From NCBI RefSeq assembly GCF_937875145.1, contig NZ_CALNCS010000021.1, forward strand, positions 1-64,000: a stretch of 64,000 nt of DNA, in the 5' to 3' direction. Position numbers and translations under genes: made by a program. This DNA is from Alkalibaculum bacchi. Its GTDB lineage: Bacteria; Bacillota; Clostridia; Eubacteriales; Alkalibacteraceae. Below are positions 9,832 through 18,159 of this stretch, in pieces. The stretch's first letter is position 1. Each line of letters starts with the position of its first letter. The notes under the pieces are model-generated. The model was given only the letters and a program-made list of their open reading frames with translations, was not told the origin of the DNA and did not search any database.

Positions 9832-10905
9832 ATGAATTATAAAATTGCCGTAATAAAAGGCGATGGAATTGGCCCAGAGGTTGTAGATTCTGCTGTTGAA
9901 GTTCTTCAATCGATTGGACAAAAATATAATCACACATTTGAATTTGAGGAAGTATTAGCAGGTGGTATTGCTTACGATACGTATGGAACTACATTGCCAG
10001 GAAAGACGTTAGAGGTAGCAAATAATAGCGATGCAGTGCTTTTAGGGGCTGTAGGTGGACCTAAATGGGATGACCTTCCTGGAGATCAAAGACCAGAAGC
10101 TGCCCTACTAGGTTTACGGAAGGGATTGGGTTTATATGCTAATTTACGACCTGCTATTCTTTTTGATTCCTTGGCAGATGCATGTCCACTAAGACCTGAA
10201 ATTGTCGAAGGGGGATTAGATGTATTAGTTGTTCGAGAACTAACTGGTGGCCTTTATTTCGGCGAAAAAGGATATAAAGAAACGGAAGACATGGGAAAAG
10301 CAGCTTACGATGTGCTTATTTATTCAGAAAAAGAAATTGAGAGAATTACACGAGTTGCCTTTGACATGGCTCAAAAAAGAGGTAAAGTACTTACAAGTGT
10401 AGATAAGGCAAATATCTTAGAAAGCTCAAGACTTTGGAGAAAAACGGTTGAGAGAATTGCAAAAGAATATCCAGATGTAAGCTTAAATCACCTATACGTA
10501 GATAATGCAGCCATGCAATTAGTAAGAAATCCAAAGCAATTTGACGTTATCGTAACGGAAAATATGTTTGGCGATATTTTATCAGATGAAGCTAGTATGA
10601 TAACAGGCTCTATTGGTATGTTACCATCTGCAAGTTTAGGCGAAAACAACAAGGGTATGTACGAACCAGTTCATGGATCAGCACCAGATATTGCAGGGCA
10701 AGGGAAAGCAAATCCAATCGCCACGATCATGTCTGTAGCGATGATGTTAAAGTACTCCTTTAACTTAAATGAAGAAGCAGAAAACATAGAAGCAGCTGTC
10801 AAAAAAGCATTAGACGATGGTCATCGAACATCCGACATCGTAGCAAAAGATGAAAAAGTTCTATCTACAAAAGAGATGACACAAATCATATTAGGAAATA
10901 TATAA
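9832..10905 (+). CDS. leuB: 3-isopropylmalate / 3-methylmalate dehydrogenase
   Basis: NAD-dependent oxidative decarboxylase of leucine synthesis. Beside cimA it probably also oxidises 3-methylmalate for isoleucine. Family signatures are visible: KGDGIGPEV at the N terminus, [29 protein letters not shown], and the metal site [13 protein letters not shown]. The 357-residue length is normal. GGAGG precedes the ATG by 9 bases. The partner isomerase genes leuC and leuD are not in the window. A terminator directly follows and ends the operon. Confidence 0.95.
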   Translation: MNYKIAVIKGDGIGPEVVDSAVEVLQSIGQKYNHTFEFEEVLAGGIAYDTYGTTLPGKTLEVANNSDAVLLGAVGGPKWDDLPGDQRPEAALLGLRKGLGLYANLRPAILFDSLADACPLRPEIVEGGLDVLVVRELTGGLYFGEKGYKETEDMGKAAYDVLIYSEKEIERITRVAFDMAQKRGKVLTSVDKANILESSRLWRKTVERIAKEYPDVSLNHLYVDNAAMQLVRNPKQFDVIVTENMFGDILSDEASMITGSIGMLPSASLGENNKGMYEPVHGSAPDIAGQGKANPIATIMSVAMMLKYSFNLNEEAENIEAAVKKALDDGHRTSDIVAKDEKVLSTKEMTQIILGNI

Positions 10906-10910
10906 AAACT

Positions 10911-10933
10911 TCACGCTTCGGCGTGATTTTTTT
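10911..10933 (+). terminator. Terminator of the ilv operon
   Basis: TCACGC-TTCG-GCGTGA tetraloop hairpin followed by seven T. Confidence 0.9.
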
Positions 10934-11106
10934 ATATGATTCGTTAGTTGGATGGGAGAATGAACAATTGTGTAACTACCGTTCAACTATTGCTAACCAT
11001 CGAGCAACTACTGTTTATGCGAACATCTATTTTATTTAATTCTTTATTCTAAAAGATATAGTCTTCTCATATTAATAAATAAACAAGTTATGAGAGGGGT
11101 ATAGAC

Positions 11107-12303
11107 ATGCAACAGAGAAAATTCATTTTTCTTGAAGCGATAGATTCAGGATATGCAATTCATTCCAAGAGTTTAAAGGGACATGTCCAATTAAATGAAA
11201 GCAAAGGTAAAACAATAGCTAAAGTATTTGTTGAGGGAATAAAACCTGAAGAATACGGAATAGATGTCATTGTAGAAGGGCAAAATGTAAAGAACATGGG
11301 CAAATTTAGTGGTCAAAATAAAGTAGATTACACTATTTCTCTAGAAGAAAGCTTAGAAAAGATTCAAGCTATTGCAATCTATCCTTTAAGAGATCGTAGA
11401 ACCCTTGTCCTTATAGCCTATCTGGTTAAGAGAGATTCTATCAATATCAAAGAGATTCTTTATCTTAAAGGAAATCATAAAGTATCGAAAAAAAAGGATG
11501 TCTTTCAAGCTACTGAAGAGAAAGAAGAAGCTAAGGTGAAGGAGCCAGAAGTAGTTAAAGTTAAAGAGTCTATTGAAGTAGAAGAACTCAAAGAGCCTTT
11601 GGAGGCAAGAGCTACTGATGAGCCTAAAAAGGAAGAAAAAGATGAGGTCATTAATTCTGATTTACATTTTTCTGAAACTGCGGAAGAAAAGTCTATAATA
11701 GATAGAAATATTTTAAAAGAATCAATAGAAAAAAAATATGCAGACAAAATAAATGAATCTACCTTAAAATCTGAAATTCAAGGATCACATAAAACAGAAA
11801 ATAAAGGGGGGATTTTTAACAATACTATTTTTTACCTGTGGGAGAATTTGGATAAGTTAGATACTATTCTTGAACTGGCAGATCCATTTAAGCAACCTAT
11901 ACAAAATCATAAATGGTGGTATGTTAGAGAATTTGATACAGATATTCAATATTACTGTATTTTGTATAATGGTTATTTAATGCCTATGATTTATCCATTT
12001 ATGAATTATAAAAATATTCATGCTATTCCAAGAGATTGGATTTTTGGCGTGGTAACAGAAGATTCAGGGGATAAAAAGCTGCTAAAATACTTTGTCTATG
12101 GAATACCAGGAAGATTTTATATGCAAGAGCAACCTTTTAGAGGCAGTACAGGATATTTGTATTGGCAATCTGAAGATGTAGTAAAAAGCGAACCCATGGG
12201 CTATTGGCTACTCTATGTAGATGTACATACAGGAAAGATTGTCATCCCAAGAAGACCAGTAAAGCCACCACTGAGCAAGCAAATTATACATAATAATATG
12301 TAA
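11107..12303 (+). CDS. Conserved protein of unknown function with acidic linker
   Basis: I do not recognise this 398-residue protein with certainty. It has three parts: a beta-rich N-terminal domain (about residues 1-125), a low-complexity Glu/Lys linker (about 130-225), and a C-terminal domain rich in Trp and Tyr (about 235-390) with KWWYVREFD, IPRDWIFGVV, GIPGRFY and GYWLLYVD segments. No signal peptide or membrane segment is seen. AGAGGGG precedes the ATG. It is a single gene between two terminators, next to a spore lipoprotein gene, so a role in sporulation or the cell surface is possible but only by position. Confidence 0.75.
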   Translation: MQQRKFIFLEAIDSGYAIHSKSLKGHVQLNESKGKTIAKVFVEGIKPEEYGIDVIVEGQNVKNMGKFSGQNKVDYTISLEESLEKIQAIAIYPLRDRRTLVLIAYLVKRDSINIKEILYLKGNHKVSKKKDVFQATEEKEEAKVKEPEVVKVKESIEVEELKEPLEARATDEPKKEEKDEVINSDLHFSETAEEKSIIDRNILKESIEKKYADKINESTLKSEIQGSHKTENKGGIFNNTIFYLWENLDKLDTILELADPFKQPIQNHKWWYVREFDTDIQYYCILYNGYLMPMIYPFMNYKNIHAIPRDWIFGVVTEDSGDKKLLKYFVYGIPGRFYMQEQPFRGSTGYLYWQSEDVVKSEPMGYWLLYVDVHTGKIVIPRRPVKPPLSKQIIHNNM

Positions 12304-12316
12304 TAAGTAAACGCTA

Positions 12317-12350
12317 ACCCTGTGACAAGAACTGTCACAGGGTTTTTTTG
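12317..12350 (+). terminator. Terminator after the acidic-linker protein gene
   Basis: ACCCTGTGAC pairs with GTCACAGGGT around 7 bases, followed by T6. Confidence 0.9.
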
Positions 12351-12450
12351 AAAAAGTTGGTTAGGTAGAAAGATTAAACTCACCTAAAAATGAGATTATA
12401 TCTTATATCTAATAATTTTTTATAAAAAAAATTATTAATAAAAATTGGTA

Positions 12451-12480
12451 GCATATTTAGTCCTCGATTTTATCACAATA
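12451..12480 (+). promoter_or_regulatory. Possible sigma-G promoter of the YhcN-type gene
   Basis: GCATA at 12451-12455, an 18-base gap and CACAATA at 12474-12480 resemble the forespore sigma-G consensus with one mismatch in the -10. It lies 37 bases upstream of the start codon, which fits a spore lipoprotein gene. Confidence 0.35.
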
Positions 12481-12516
12481 ATACTATCAACTGAAAAGAA
12501 GGAGGACATAAATAAT

Positions 12517-13149
12517 ATGAACAAGAAATTTATAACTGTAGTAACAATCGTTTCTTTAGTAGCTTTATTAGGTGTTGGATGTACTACGAATACAGATGAT
12601 GCTACAAAAAATAATACTACAAGAAACAATTCTTATGGTGAAGGTATGTATAATGTAGATGATTCTAATATTAATGGCAGACAGAGGGATTTTGTAAATC
12701 AGTATGACACTAATTCCAATTACGACGGGCTAGGTAATTCTAATGGTATAGATGAGATGGTGCGCAATAACGGAGCTAGTAATTATAATTACCGCACATA
12801 TAATAATGGAAATACAAATAACAATGGAACAAACAACAACTATAGAAATTCTGCATTAGGCGATTCAAATTTAACAAATCGTATTGAAGAAATCTGTAAT
12901 AGAAAAGATGAAGTTGACGATTCCACTGTTGTAATCAATGATGATACTTGTTACGTAGGTTTGGATTTAGATAAGGATCAGTTAAGTGAAAAAACAAAAG
13001 AAACCCTTTCCAACGAAATAAAAAGAGAAGATCCAAGCATTACTAAAGTGTACTTTACAAAAGATCGGGATAAAATAGAAGAATTTATTGATGATATAGG
13101 CAATACTATTAATGTAGATTGGAATAAATTAGAGAACGTATTTAGATAA
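12517..13149 (+). CDS. YhcN/YlaJ-type sporulation lipoprotein
   Basis: Predicted forespore-membrane lipoprotein. The ATG at 12517 is preferred over the 24-codon-longer reading because AAGGAGG precedes it and a signal peptide then begins at once: a basic N terminus, a hydrophobic core and a lipobox ending in GVGC. The middle (about residues 30-120) is an Asn/Thr/Tyr-rich low-complexity spacer, unusually rich in NNN and NYN repeats. The C-terminal domain (about 125-205) has the YhcN-like pattern CNRKDEVDDSTVVINDDTC followed by KVYFTKDRD. Family members are expressed in the forespore and affect spore outgrowth. Single gene. Confidence 0.8.
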   Translation: MNKKFITVVTIVSLVALLGVGCTTNTDDATKNNTTRNNSYGEGMYNVDDSNINGRQRDFVNQYDTNSNYDGLGNSNGIDEMVRNNGASNYNYRTYNNGNTNNNGTNNNYRNSALGDSNLTNRIEEICNRKDEVDDSTVVINDDTCYVGLDLDKDQLSEKTKETLSNEIKREDPSITKVYFTKDRDKIEEFIDDIGNTINVDWNKLENVFR

Positions 13150-13155
13150 TTATTT

Positions 13156-13188
13156 AAACGCGAAGAATAAAATGCCTTCGCGTTTTTA
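13156..13188 (+). terminator. Terminator after the YhcN-type gene
   Basis: AAACGCGAAG pairs with CTTCGCGTTT and is followed by T-rich sequence. Confidence 0.85.
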
Positions 13189-13195
13189 TTTAACT

Positions 13196-13305
13196 AGGAA
13201 ATTTCTATTTTTATATGAAGTTAAATCTTTGGCCTATAAGATTTTATTCTAACACTGGTAACTGGTGCTAATCACTGATGGCTAAATTGTGGTCAGTACT
13301 TTCTT
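13196..13305 (+). ncRNA. Candidate structured RNA, copy 1
   Basis: This intergenic segment shares ordered blocks with another at 34161-34298: AGGAAA at its start, ATCTTTGGCCTATAAGATTT at 13225-13244, CTAACACTGGT at 13249-13259, TGATGGCTAAA at 13276-13286, and ACTTTCTTGTAT at the end. The start and end are partly complementary and would close a helix. No ORF covers it. It is not a riboswitch class I can name. It lies 220 bases upstream of veg, with the veg promoter in between, so it is probably a separate transcript. Confidence 0.45.
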
Positions 13306-13445
13306 GTATTATACCTCTCTTATTATAGATGGATAATTATTAAAAAAGTAGTGCAGATTTATGCTAAAATAGATTAAAAGAGTATTTATAAAGTGTTTTA
13401 TGGATATAATGTAAAAAAACTGCAAACAATAAATAGAATTTGTTA

Positions 13446-13475
13446 TTGACATGGTTTACATGAATCTGTTATAAT
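13446..13475 (+). promoter_or_regulatory. Promoter of veg
   Basis: TTGACA at 13446-13451 and TATAAT at 13470-13475, both perfect consensus hexamers with 18-base spacing. veg promoters are known to be strong in Bacillus. Confidence 0.75.
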
Positions 13476-13532
13476 ATTTTAATTTGACTTATTCAATTTG
13501 ATGTGTTATAATTTTAAAATAGAGGTGATTGA

Positions 13533-13799
13533 ATGAGCAAGAATATGACTATATCTGAAATTAAAGAAGGATTGTCATCGTATGTAGGTCACAGAGTAAT
13601 GTTAAAAGCAAGCAAAAGTCGAAAAAGAGTTGTTATAAAAGAGGGAATAATAGAAGGAGCATATCCTAGTATATTTGTTATCGAAGTTGAGGAAGAAAAC
13701 AAAAGTCCAAGGAAGATGTCATTTTGTTATTCAGACTTATTAACTCGTAATGTAGAATTAACATTATGTGATAGCGAACAGAATATAGTATATGGATAA
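13533..13799 (+). CDS. veg: Veg family protein
   Basis: Small 88-residue basic protein of the Veg (DUF1021) family, in Bacillus subtilis a highly expressed protein linked to biofilm matrix gene control and spore outgrowth. The family core is visible: the LSSYVGHRVMLKASKSRKR segment, then an SH3-like beta barrel (IIEGAYPSIFVIEVEE) and SFCYSDLLTRNVEL. AGAGGTG precedes the ATG. It is a single gene with a strong promoter and its own terminator. Confidence 0.9.
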   Translation: MSKNMTISEIKEGLSSYVGHRVMLKASKSRKRVVIKEGIIEGAYPSIFVIEVEEENKSPRKMSFCYSDLLTRNVELTLCDSEQNIVYG

Positions 13800-13857
13800 A
13801 GATACGCAGAAACGGCTAAAGATTCATACGCACCAGCGAATGACCTTATCCATTCTA

Positions 13858-13885
13858 AAAGAGCTACCATTGGTGGCTCTTTTTA
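13858..13885 (+). terminator. Terminator after veg
   Basis: AGAGC(T)ACCA pairs with TGGT(G)GCTCT, followed by TTTT. Confidence 0.75.
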
Positions 13886-13908
13886 TCTTTAAGTAAGCAA
13901 CAAAACTC

Positions 13909-13937
13909 TTGCATTTCTCTTATAGTATATGTATAAT
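13909..13937 (+). promoter_or_regulatory. Promoter of argF
   Basis: TTGCAT at 13909-13914 and TATAAT at 13932-13937, 17-base spacing. Confidence 0.55.
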
Positions 13938-14034
13938 TATAAGAAAATATGCAACAATATTCATATTTAGTAGGGGATTAAGCTTTATGTATGAATATTA
14001 ATGTATATTATGCATTGATAGGGAGAGGATCAAT

Positions 14035-15021
14035 ATGGCGATAAATTTAAAAAATAGGGATTTACTAACATTGAGAGATTATTCTCAAGATGAAATAAAT
14101 CATTTGTTAGATCTTGCATTAAGCCTTAAAAAGAAAAAGTTATTAGGTATACAAGATAAGAGATTATCGGGAAAAAATATCGTGCTGATTTTTGAGAAGG
14201 CATCTACAAGAACCCGTTGTTCTTTTGAGGTAGCAGCTTATGATGAAGGTGCGAATGTAACGTATCTGAGTAATAGTCAAATGGGAAAAAAAGAATCTCT
14301 TGAAGATACCGCTAGAGTATTGGGTCGCTTTTATGATGGCATTCAATTTAGGGGATTTAAACAAGAAACCGTTGAACAATTAAGCCAATACTCAGGAGTA
14401 CCAGTATGGAATGGCTTGACAGATTTATATCATCCTACTCAAATATTAGCTGATTTTCTAACAATAAAGGAACAGGTCAATAAACCATTAAAAGACGTAA
14501 AAATTGTTTACATAGGTGATGCTCGAAATAATGTGGCAAATTCGCTGATGATTGGTGCAGCAAAGATGGGGATGAAGTTTGTAGAAGTAGCCCCTAAGGA
14601 ATTGTATCCAGATGAAGCGCTACTAAAAGATATGAAAGAAGTAGCAACTAAAAGTGGGGGAACCATTGAAATAACCGACAATATAGAAGAAGGTATAAAG
14701 GATGCAGATGTCCTTTATACGGATGTTTGGATTTCTATGGGTGAAGAGAAAAAAGAAGAAGAGCGAATTAAATTACTACTTCCATATCAGATTACAATGG
14801 ATACTATAAAGAAAACAGGAAATAAAGACGTGATTTTTTTACACTGCCTCCCTTCCTTCCATGACTTAAATACAGAGTTCGCACAGTATGTCTACGAAAA
14901 ATACGATATCAAAGAAATGGAAGTAACAGATGAAGTCTTTAGAAGTCACTATTCAAAAGTATTTGACGAAGCAGAAAATCGCATGCACACAATTAAAGCA
15001 GTCATGGTAGCTACTCTTTGA
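14035..15021 (+). CDS. argF: Ornithine carbamoyltransferase
   Basis: Forms citrulline from ornithine and carbamoyl phosphate, or the reverse reaction in arginine fermentation. The carbamoyl-phosphate motif is [13 protein letters not shown] (about residues 51-63), HPTQILADF is at about 134-142, and the ornithine-side HCLPSFHD (about 274-281) identifies OTCase rather than ATCase. The 328-residue length is normal. GGGAGAGG precedes the ATG. No arcA, arcC or arginine biosynthetic neighbours are present, so the direction of use in the cell is not clear. The substrate could come from the CarAB encoded at 27.4-31.7 kb. Confidence 0.94.
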   Translation: MAINLKNRDLLTLRDYSQDEINHLLDLALSLKKKKLLGIQDKRLSGKNIVLIFEKASTRTRCSFEVAAYDEGANVTYLSNSQMGKKESLEDTARVLGRFYDGIQFRGFKQETVEQLSQYSGVPVWNGLTDLYHPTQILADFLTIKEQVNKPLKDVKIVYIGDARNNVANSLMIGAAKMGMKFVEVAPKELYPDEALLKDMKEVATKSGGTIEITDNIEEGIKDADVLYTDVWISMGEEKKEEERIKLLLPYQITMDTIKKTGNKDVIFLHCLPSFHDLNTEFAQYVYEKYDIKEMEVTDEVFRSHYSKVFDEAENRMHTIKAVMVATL

Positions 15022-15146
15022 TTATCGCAAAGGCAACGATCCAAGCGGCTGTCCGCGTAACCATGGAAAACTTGCGAAGCGTATTTCTTGTGGTTGCCAA
15101 GCAATACATCACTTTATGTGATAAAAATCTAGTGACTAGCAGCTAA

Positions 15147-15189
15147 AAATGACCAAACAATAAAAAACTTTATTGTTTGGTCATTTTTT
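15147..15189 (+). terminator. Strong terminator after argF
   Basis: An 18-base perfect stem: AAATGACCAAACAATAAA at 15147-15164 pairs with 15169-15186, ending in a T-run. Confidence 0.9.
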
Positions 15190-15253
15190 GTCCCCCTCCT
15201 TAATAAATATATTAAGAAATAAATTATCGTGAAAATATTAAGGGGGAAATAAT

Positions 15254-16795
15254 ATGCCTTTTGAATTGGTTAGAGAATACATTACTCTAGATCAAGAAGT
15301 AAATGCTTTTAATACACAGACAAGTTTAGAAGAAATTATAAAGATACCGGACTTTAAACCTAATATGAGAAGTATTCTCCACATTAATGGAGAAGTAGAT
15401 CCATCTTCTCAAATCATTGAAGGAAATGTACTGAATATTGAGGGAGACGTAAATTACAAAGTGTATTATGTAGCAGAAGGTGGTTATTTAGATTGTGCGG
15501 AAGTTGTGGCGCCTTTTGAGTATTCAGCAGAACTTAGCGATTTAGAAGGAGACGTAGAGTGTCTCATCAAAGCCAATCTTGAGCATGTAGATTATCGAAT
15601 TACAAATAGCCGTAAAGTAAATATTCGAAGCATCATTCAGGTTGAGGGCAAGATGATTAAAAAGAGCAATTTCCCTCTTTTAGCAGATGTAAAAGAAATG
15701 GCCAATATTCAAAAATTACAAGACAAAATCACCATTACCGTATCTGCACTAAAAGATATGGAGGAATTATCTTTTAATGAATCCGTTACTATGGATGAAA
15801 AAGATGAATTGTCATTAAAGGTTATTGACAGCTCGTTTGTTTTTTCGGAAATGAAGTCAAGTAAATCTCCTAGTGGAGTACTAATTACTGGAAAAGTAAA
15901 TATTGATACTTTATATTCAGAAGATACAGAGGAAAGAAAAGAATATAAAAATATTCACCATAGTGTGAATGTTAGCCAATTTATTGAAAAATATGGAGTA
16001 GAAAATATTGATGATTTCTTCTATGCACCCCAAATTAAAAGTCAGAACATTGACTTTGCATTAGATCCAGAAACAGAATTACTGTCTTTAAATTATGACT
16101 TTGTAGTCAGCACAGATATTACTTTCTATGAAAATGTAGAAATTGAAAACATACAAGACTTATATAGCCCAGAAGTTAAAAGCAATATTGAAAAAGAGGT
16201 TATAAAGACTTATTGCTTAACAGAAGATTTTCAAGGTGATATAACAATCAGCGACGAAATCACTTTTGAAACAGAAATGCCTGTAGAAAAAATATTATTA
16301 TCTGATGCCCAAGTATTAGTTAGCTCTAGCGAAATAGCAGATAATCAGTTGAAAATTGATGGGGTACTTAAAACATGCTTTCTTCTATCTGAAATAGAAA
16401 TGATTGAAAAAGTAGAACAGGAAGTTCCATTCTCTTACAGTATAGACATTAAGAGCGATGAGCAGGAATTATTTGATTTTGATATTGCTGTAGATCAACT
16501 AGAATCTACTTTAAGAGGTAATTCTATTGGAGTAGAATCAAATATCGTAGTAAAAGGAAACTTCTTTAAGAAAATCAAATTAAACTTAGTAAAATCAGTA
16601 AATGAAGTAGAAGAAGAGGAAGCAGAAGAAATAGGCGAATTTTATACCATTAAAGCTCACTACAAGCAACCACAAGAAAGCCTATGGGAAATTGCTAAAG
16701 TCAACAGCACTACAGTAAATAAATTATTGACGGATAATAAATTAGACGAGGAAGAGCAAGTTGCAGATTATGAGCCGTTGCTGATATTAAAGTAG
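15254..16795 (+). CDS. sipL: SipL-like spore morphogenesis protein (SPOCS repeats plus LysM)
   Basis: Spore envelope assembly protein. In Clostridioides difficile, SipL binds SpoIVA through its C-terminal LysM domain and is needed for coat attachment. The 513-residue protein starts without a signal peptide, contains repeated SPOCS (DUF3794) domains (about residues 30-130, 165-270 and 330-440), then an acidic Glu linker and a C-terminal LysM-like domain (about 463-512: EFYTIKAHYKQ through NKLLTDNKL). AAGGGGGAAA precedes the ATG. It is monocistronic, between two terminators. SpoIVA itself is not in the window. Confidence 0.88.
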   Translation: MPFELVREYITLDQEVNAFNTQTSLEEIIKIPDFKPNMRSILHINGEVDPSSQIIEGNVLNIEGDVNYKVYYVAEGGYLDCAEVVAPFEYSAELSDLEGDVECLIKANLEHVDYRITNSRKVNIRSIIQVEGKMIKKSNFPLLADVKEMANIQKLQDKITITVSALKDMEELSFNESVTMDEKDELSLKVIDSSFVFSEMKSSKSPSGVLITGKVNIDTLYSEDTEERKEYKNIHHSVNVSQFIEKYGVENIDDFFYAPQIKSQNIDFALDPETELLSLNYDFVVSTDITFYENVEIENIQDLYSPEVKSNIEKEVIKTYCLTEDFQGDITISDEITFETEMPVEKILLSDAQVLVSSSEIADNQLKIDGVLKTCFLLSEIEMIEKVEQEVPFSYSIDIKSDEQELFDFDIAVDQLESTLRGNSIGVESNIVVKGNFFKKIKLNLVKSVNEVEEEEAEEIGEFYTIKAHYKQPQESLWEIAKVNSTTVNKLLTDNKLDEEEQVADYEPLLILK

Positions 16796-16819
16796 AAAGT
16801 AGACAGCGTTCGCCCGTAA

Positions 16820-16845
16820 TAAGCCACTATTTGTGGCTTGTTTTT
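16820..16845 (+). terminator. Terminator after sipL
   Basis: AAGCCAC pairs with GTGGCTT, then GTTTTT. Confidence 0.8.
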
Positions 16846-16919
16846 ATATTACAACAGCAGTAGCTAACAATTGCTCAGCTACTGCTCAACGCGTGAAAGA
16901 GTTGCCTTGATCTTAAAGC

Positions 16920-16940
16920 AATACCCAGATGGTGGGTATT
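16920..16940. repeat. Short hairpin between convergent genes
   Basis: AATACCCA at 16920-16927 and TGGGTATT at 16933-16940. It lies between sipL and the convergent yihY-type gene. It lacks a convincing T-run on either strand and resembles the core of the larger hairpin at 21511-21562. Confidence 0.4.
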
Positions 16941-16945
16941 AGAAA

Positions 16946-17749
16946 CTAGCGACTAGCAAAATATGAATTCACCTCGCCACCTAAAATGATAATCGTACTC
17001 GAAAAATACAGCCAAACGAGTAGTGCAAAAAATCCGCCTAGACTTCCATATAGAGTAGAATAACTATTATTGTAGTTGTTTACGTAATAAGCAAATAATG
17101 TAGAGGCTATTGTCCAGCTGACAGTAGTAAATATGGCGCCTCCAATGACATCTTTAAATTTTAACTTATAGCTTTTGCAGCTGGGTGCGTATTTATAAAT
17201 AAAAGAAAAAGTTACCACTGAAAAGAGTATGGTGATGATATATCTTATATAAACCCAAATAACATTAAAATTACTATGAATTCCTAAAAAATCAAACACC
17301 ATCTCACCGATTACCCTTCCAAATACCAAAGAAAAAAGCATAAGCACCAAGGTAAGTACAAATAAAAGAGTAAAAATCAGGGACAAGGTATATAAGTGAA
17401 AAAATTTCCGACACTCATCCTCACAATAGGCTTTGTTTAATGCCACGATTAAAGCGCGAACACCTTTTGATGCAAAGTACAGAGCAAGTAATAGAGACAT
17501 AATATTAATAGGCTCAGCAGATAATACCTCTGAGAGAATAGAGGTAACAGTAGTATAAGACGGACTAGGCAGCACCGATTTTAAATAGGTGTAGAGATCT
17601 TGCGTAGGCAAGTTAAAACTCCCTAAGATAGTAAAGATAAATATCAAAAGAGGGATAAAAGACAATAGCAAAAAGTAAGATGTTTGAGCTGATAAATAAG
17701 CAAAGTCATTTTCTTTATAATTTGTGTACATATATTTAAAAAGTTTCAT
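16946..17749 (-). CDS. YihY/BrkB family inner-membrane protein
   Basis: A 267-residue integral membrane protein with about six hydrophobic segments, of the YihY/virulence-factor BrkB family (once called ribonuclease BN in error). The family start YKENDFAYLSAQTSYFLLLSFIPLLIF is recognisable, as is a C-terminal GGFFALLVWLYFSSTIIILGGEVN segment. Function is unknown; a transport or permeability role is usually supposed. A good ribosome site (GGAGAA on the minus strand) precedes the ATG. It is convergent with sipL and transcribed alone. Confidence 0.88.
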   Translation of the reverse strand: MKLFKYMYTNYKENDFAYLSAQTSYFLLLSFIPLLIFIFTILGSFNLPTQDLYTYLKSVLPSPSYTTVTSILSEVLSAEPINIMSLLLALYFASKGVRALIVALNKAYCEDECRKFFHLYTLSLIFTLLFVLTLVLMLFSLVFGRVIGEMVFDFLGIHSNFNVIWVYIRYIITILFSVVTFSFIYKYAPSCKSYKLKFKDVIGGAIFTTVSWTIASTLFAYYVNNYNNSYSTLYGSLGGFFALLVWLYFSSTIIILGGEVNSYFASR

Positions 17750-17936
17750 AACAATTCTCCTTACCCTATATTTTTAAGCTTTATTTAAGAATTATACCTT
17801 AAAATACTACATATCAACACTAAGGTTATCCCCCTATAATAATCTTTATGTGCAATGGAAAAGGTCGGCGAAGGCTGGCCTTTTCTTGCTTTTTGGGGAA
17901 AGTGGACGGTTGATATTAAATAATTAAGTTTTAATG

Positions 17937-18080
17937 AACAATGAAGAATGAGTAGTGAACATTGAACAGTACAAATATGCGAGTTTTATTAGTCTTTTAA
18001 ATTGTTCATTATTCACTGTTCAATATTCATTGTTCACTGCGACATAAGTCGCATATTTGACCACCTGACCACCTTAAAAA
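17937..18080 (-). repeat. Dispersed palindromic intergenic repeat, copy A
   Basis: Read on the minus strand: a GGTGGTCAGGTGGTC start, AATATGCGACTTATGTCGCA (18038-18057), several GAACAATG/TTCATTGTTCA pentamer-like units that also form an inverted repeat, then TCGCATATTTGTACT (17968-17982). The same order of blocks is seen at 26669-26760. The two ATATGCGA words face each other. No ORF. Confidence 0.6.
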
Positions 18081-18159
18081 AACAATATTAGTAACAGCAT
18101 AAATTTTTTTCCTAAACTGGCAAATACTAAACCATATGCTTTAGAAAGAGGGTTTGGAT

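Noticed and set aside
17937..18080. CRISPR-like array from the repeated GAACAATGAA units
   Set aside because: The units are 10-12 bases, imperfect, in both orientations, without spacers and without cas genes.
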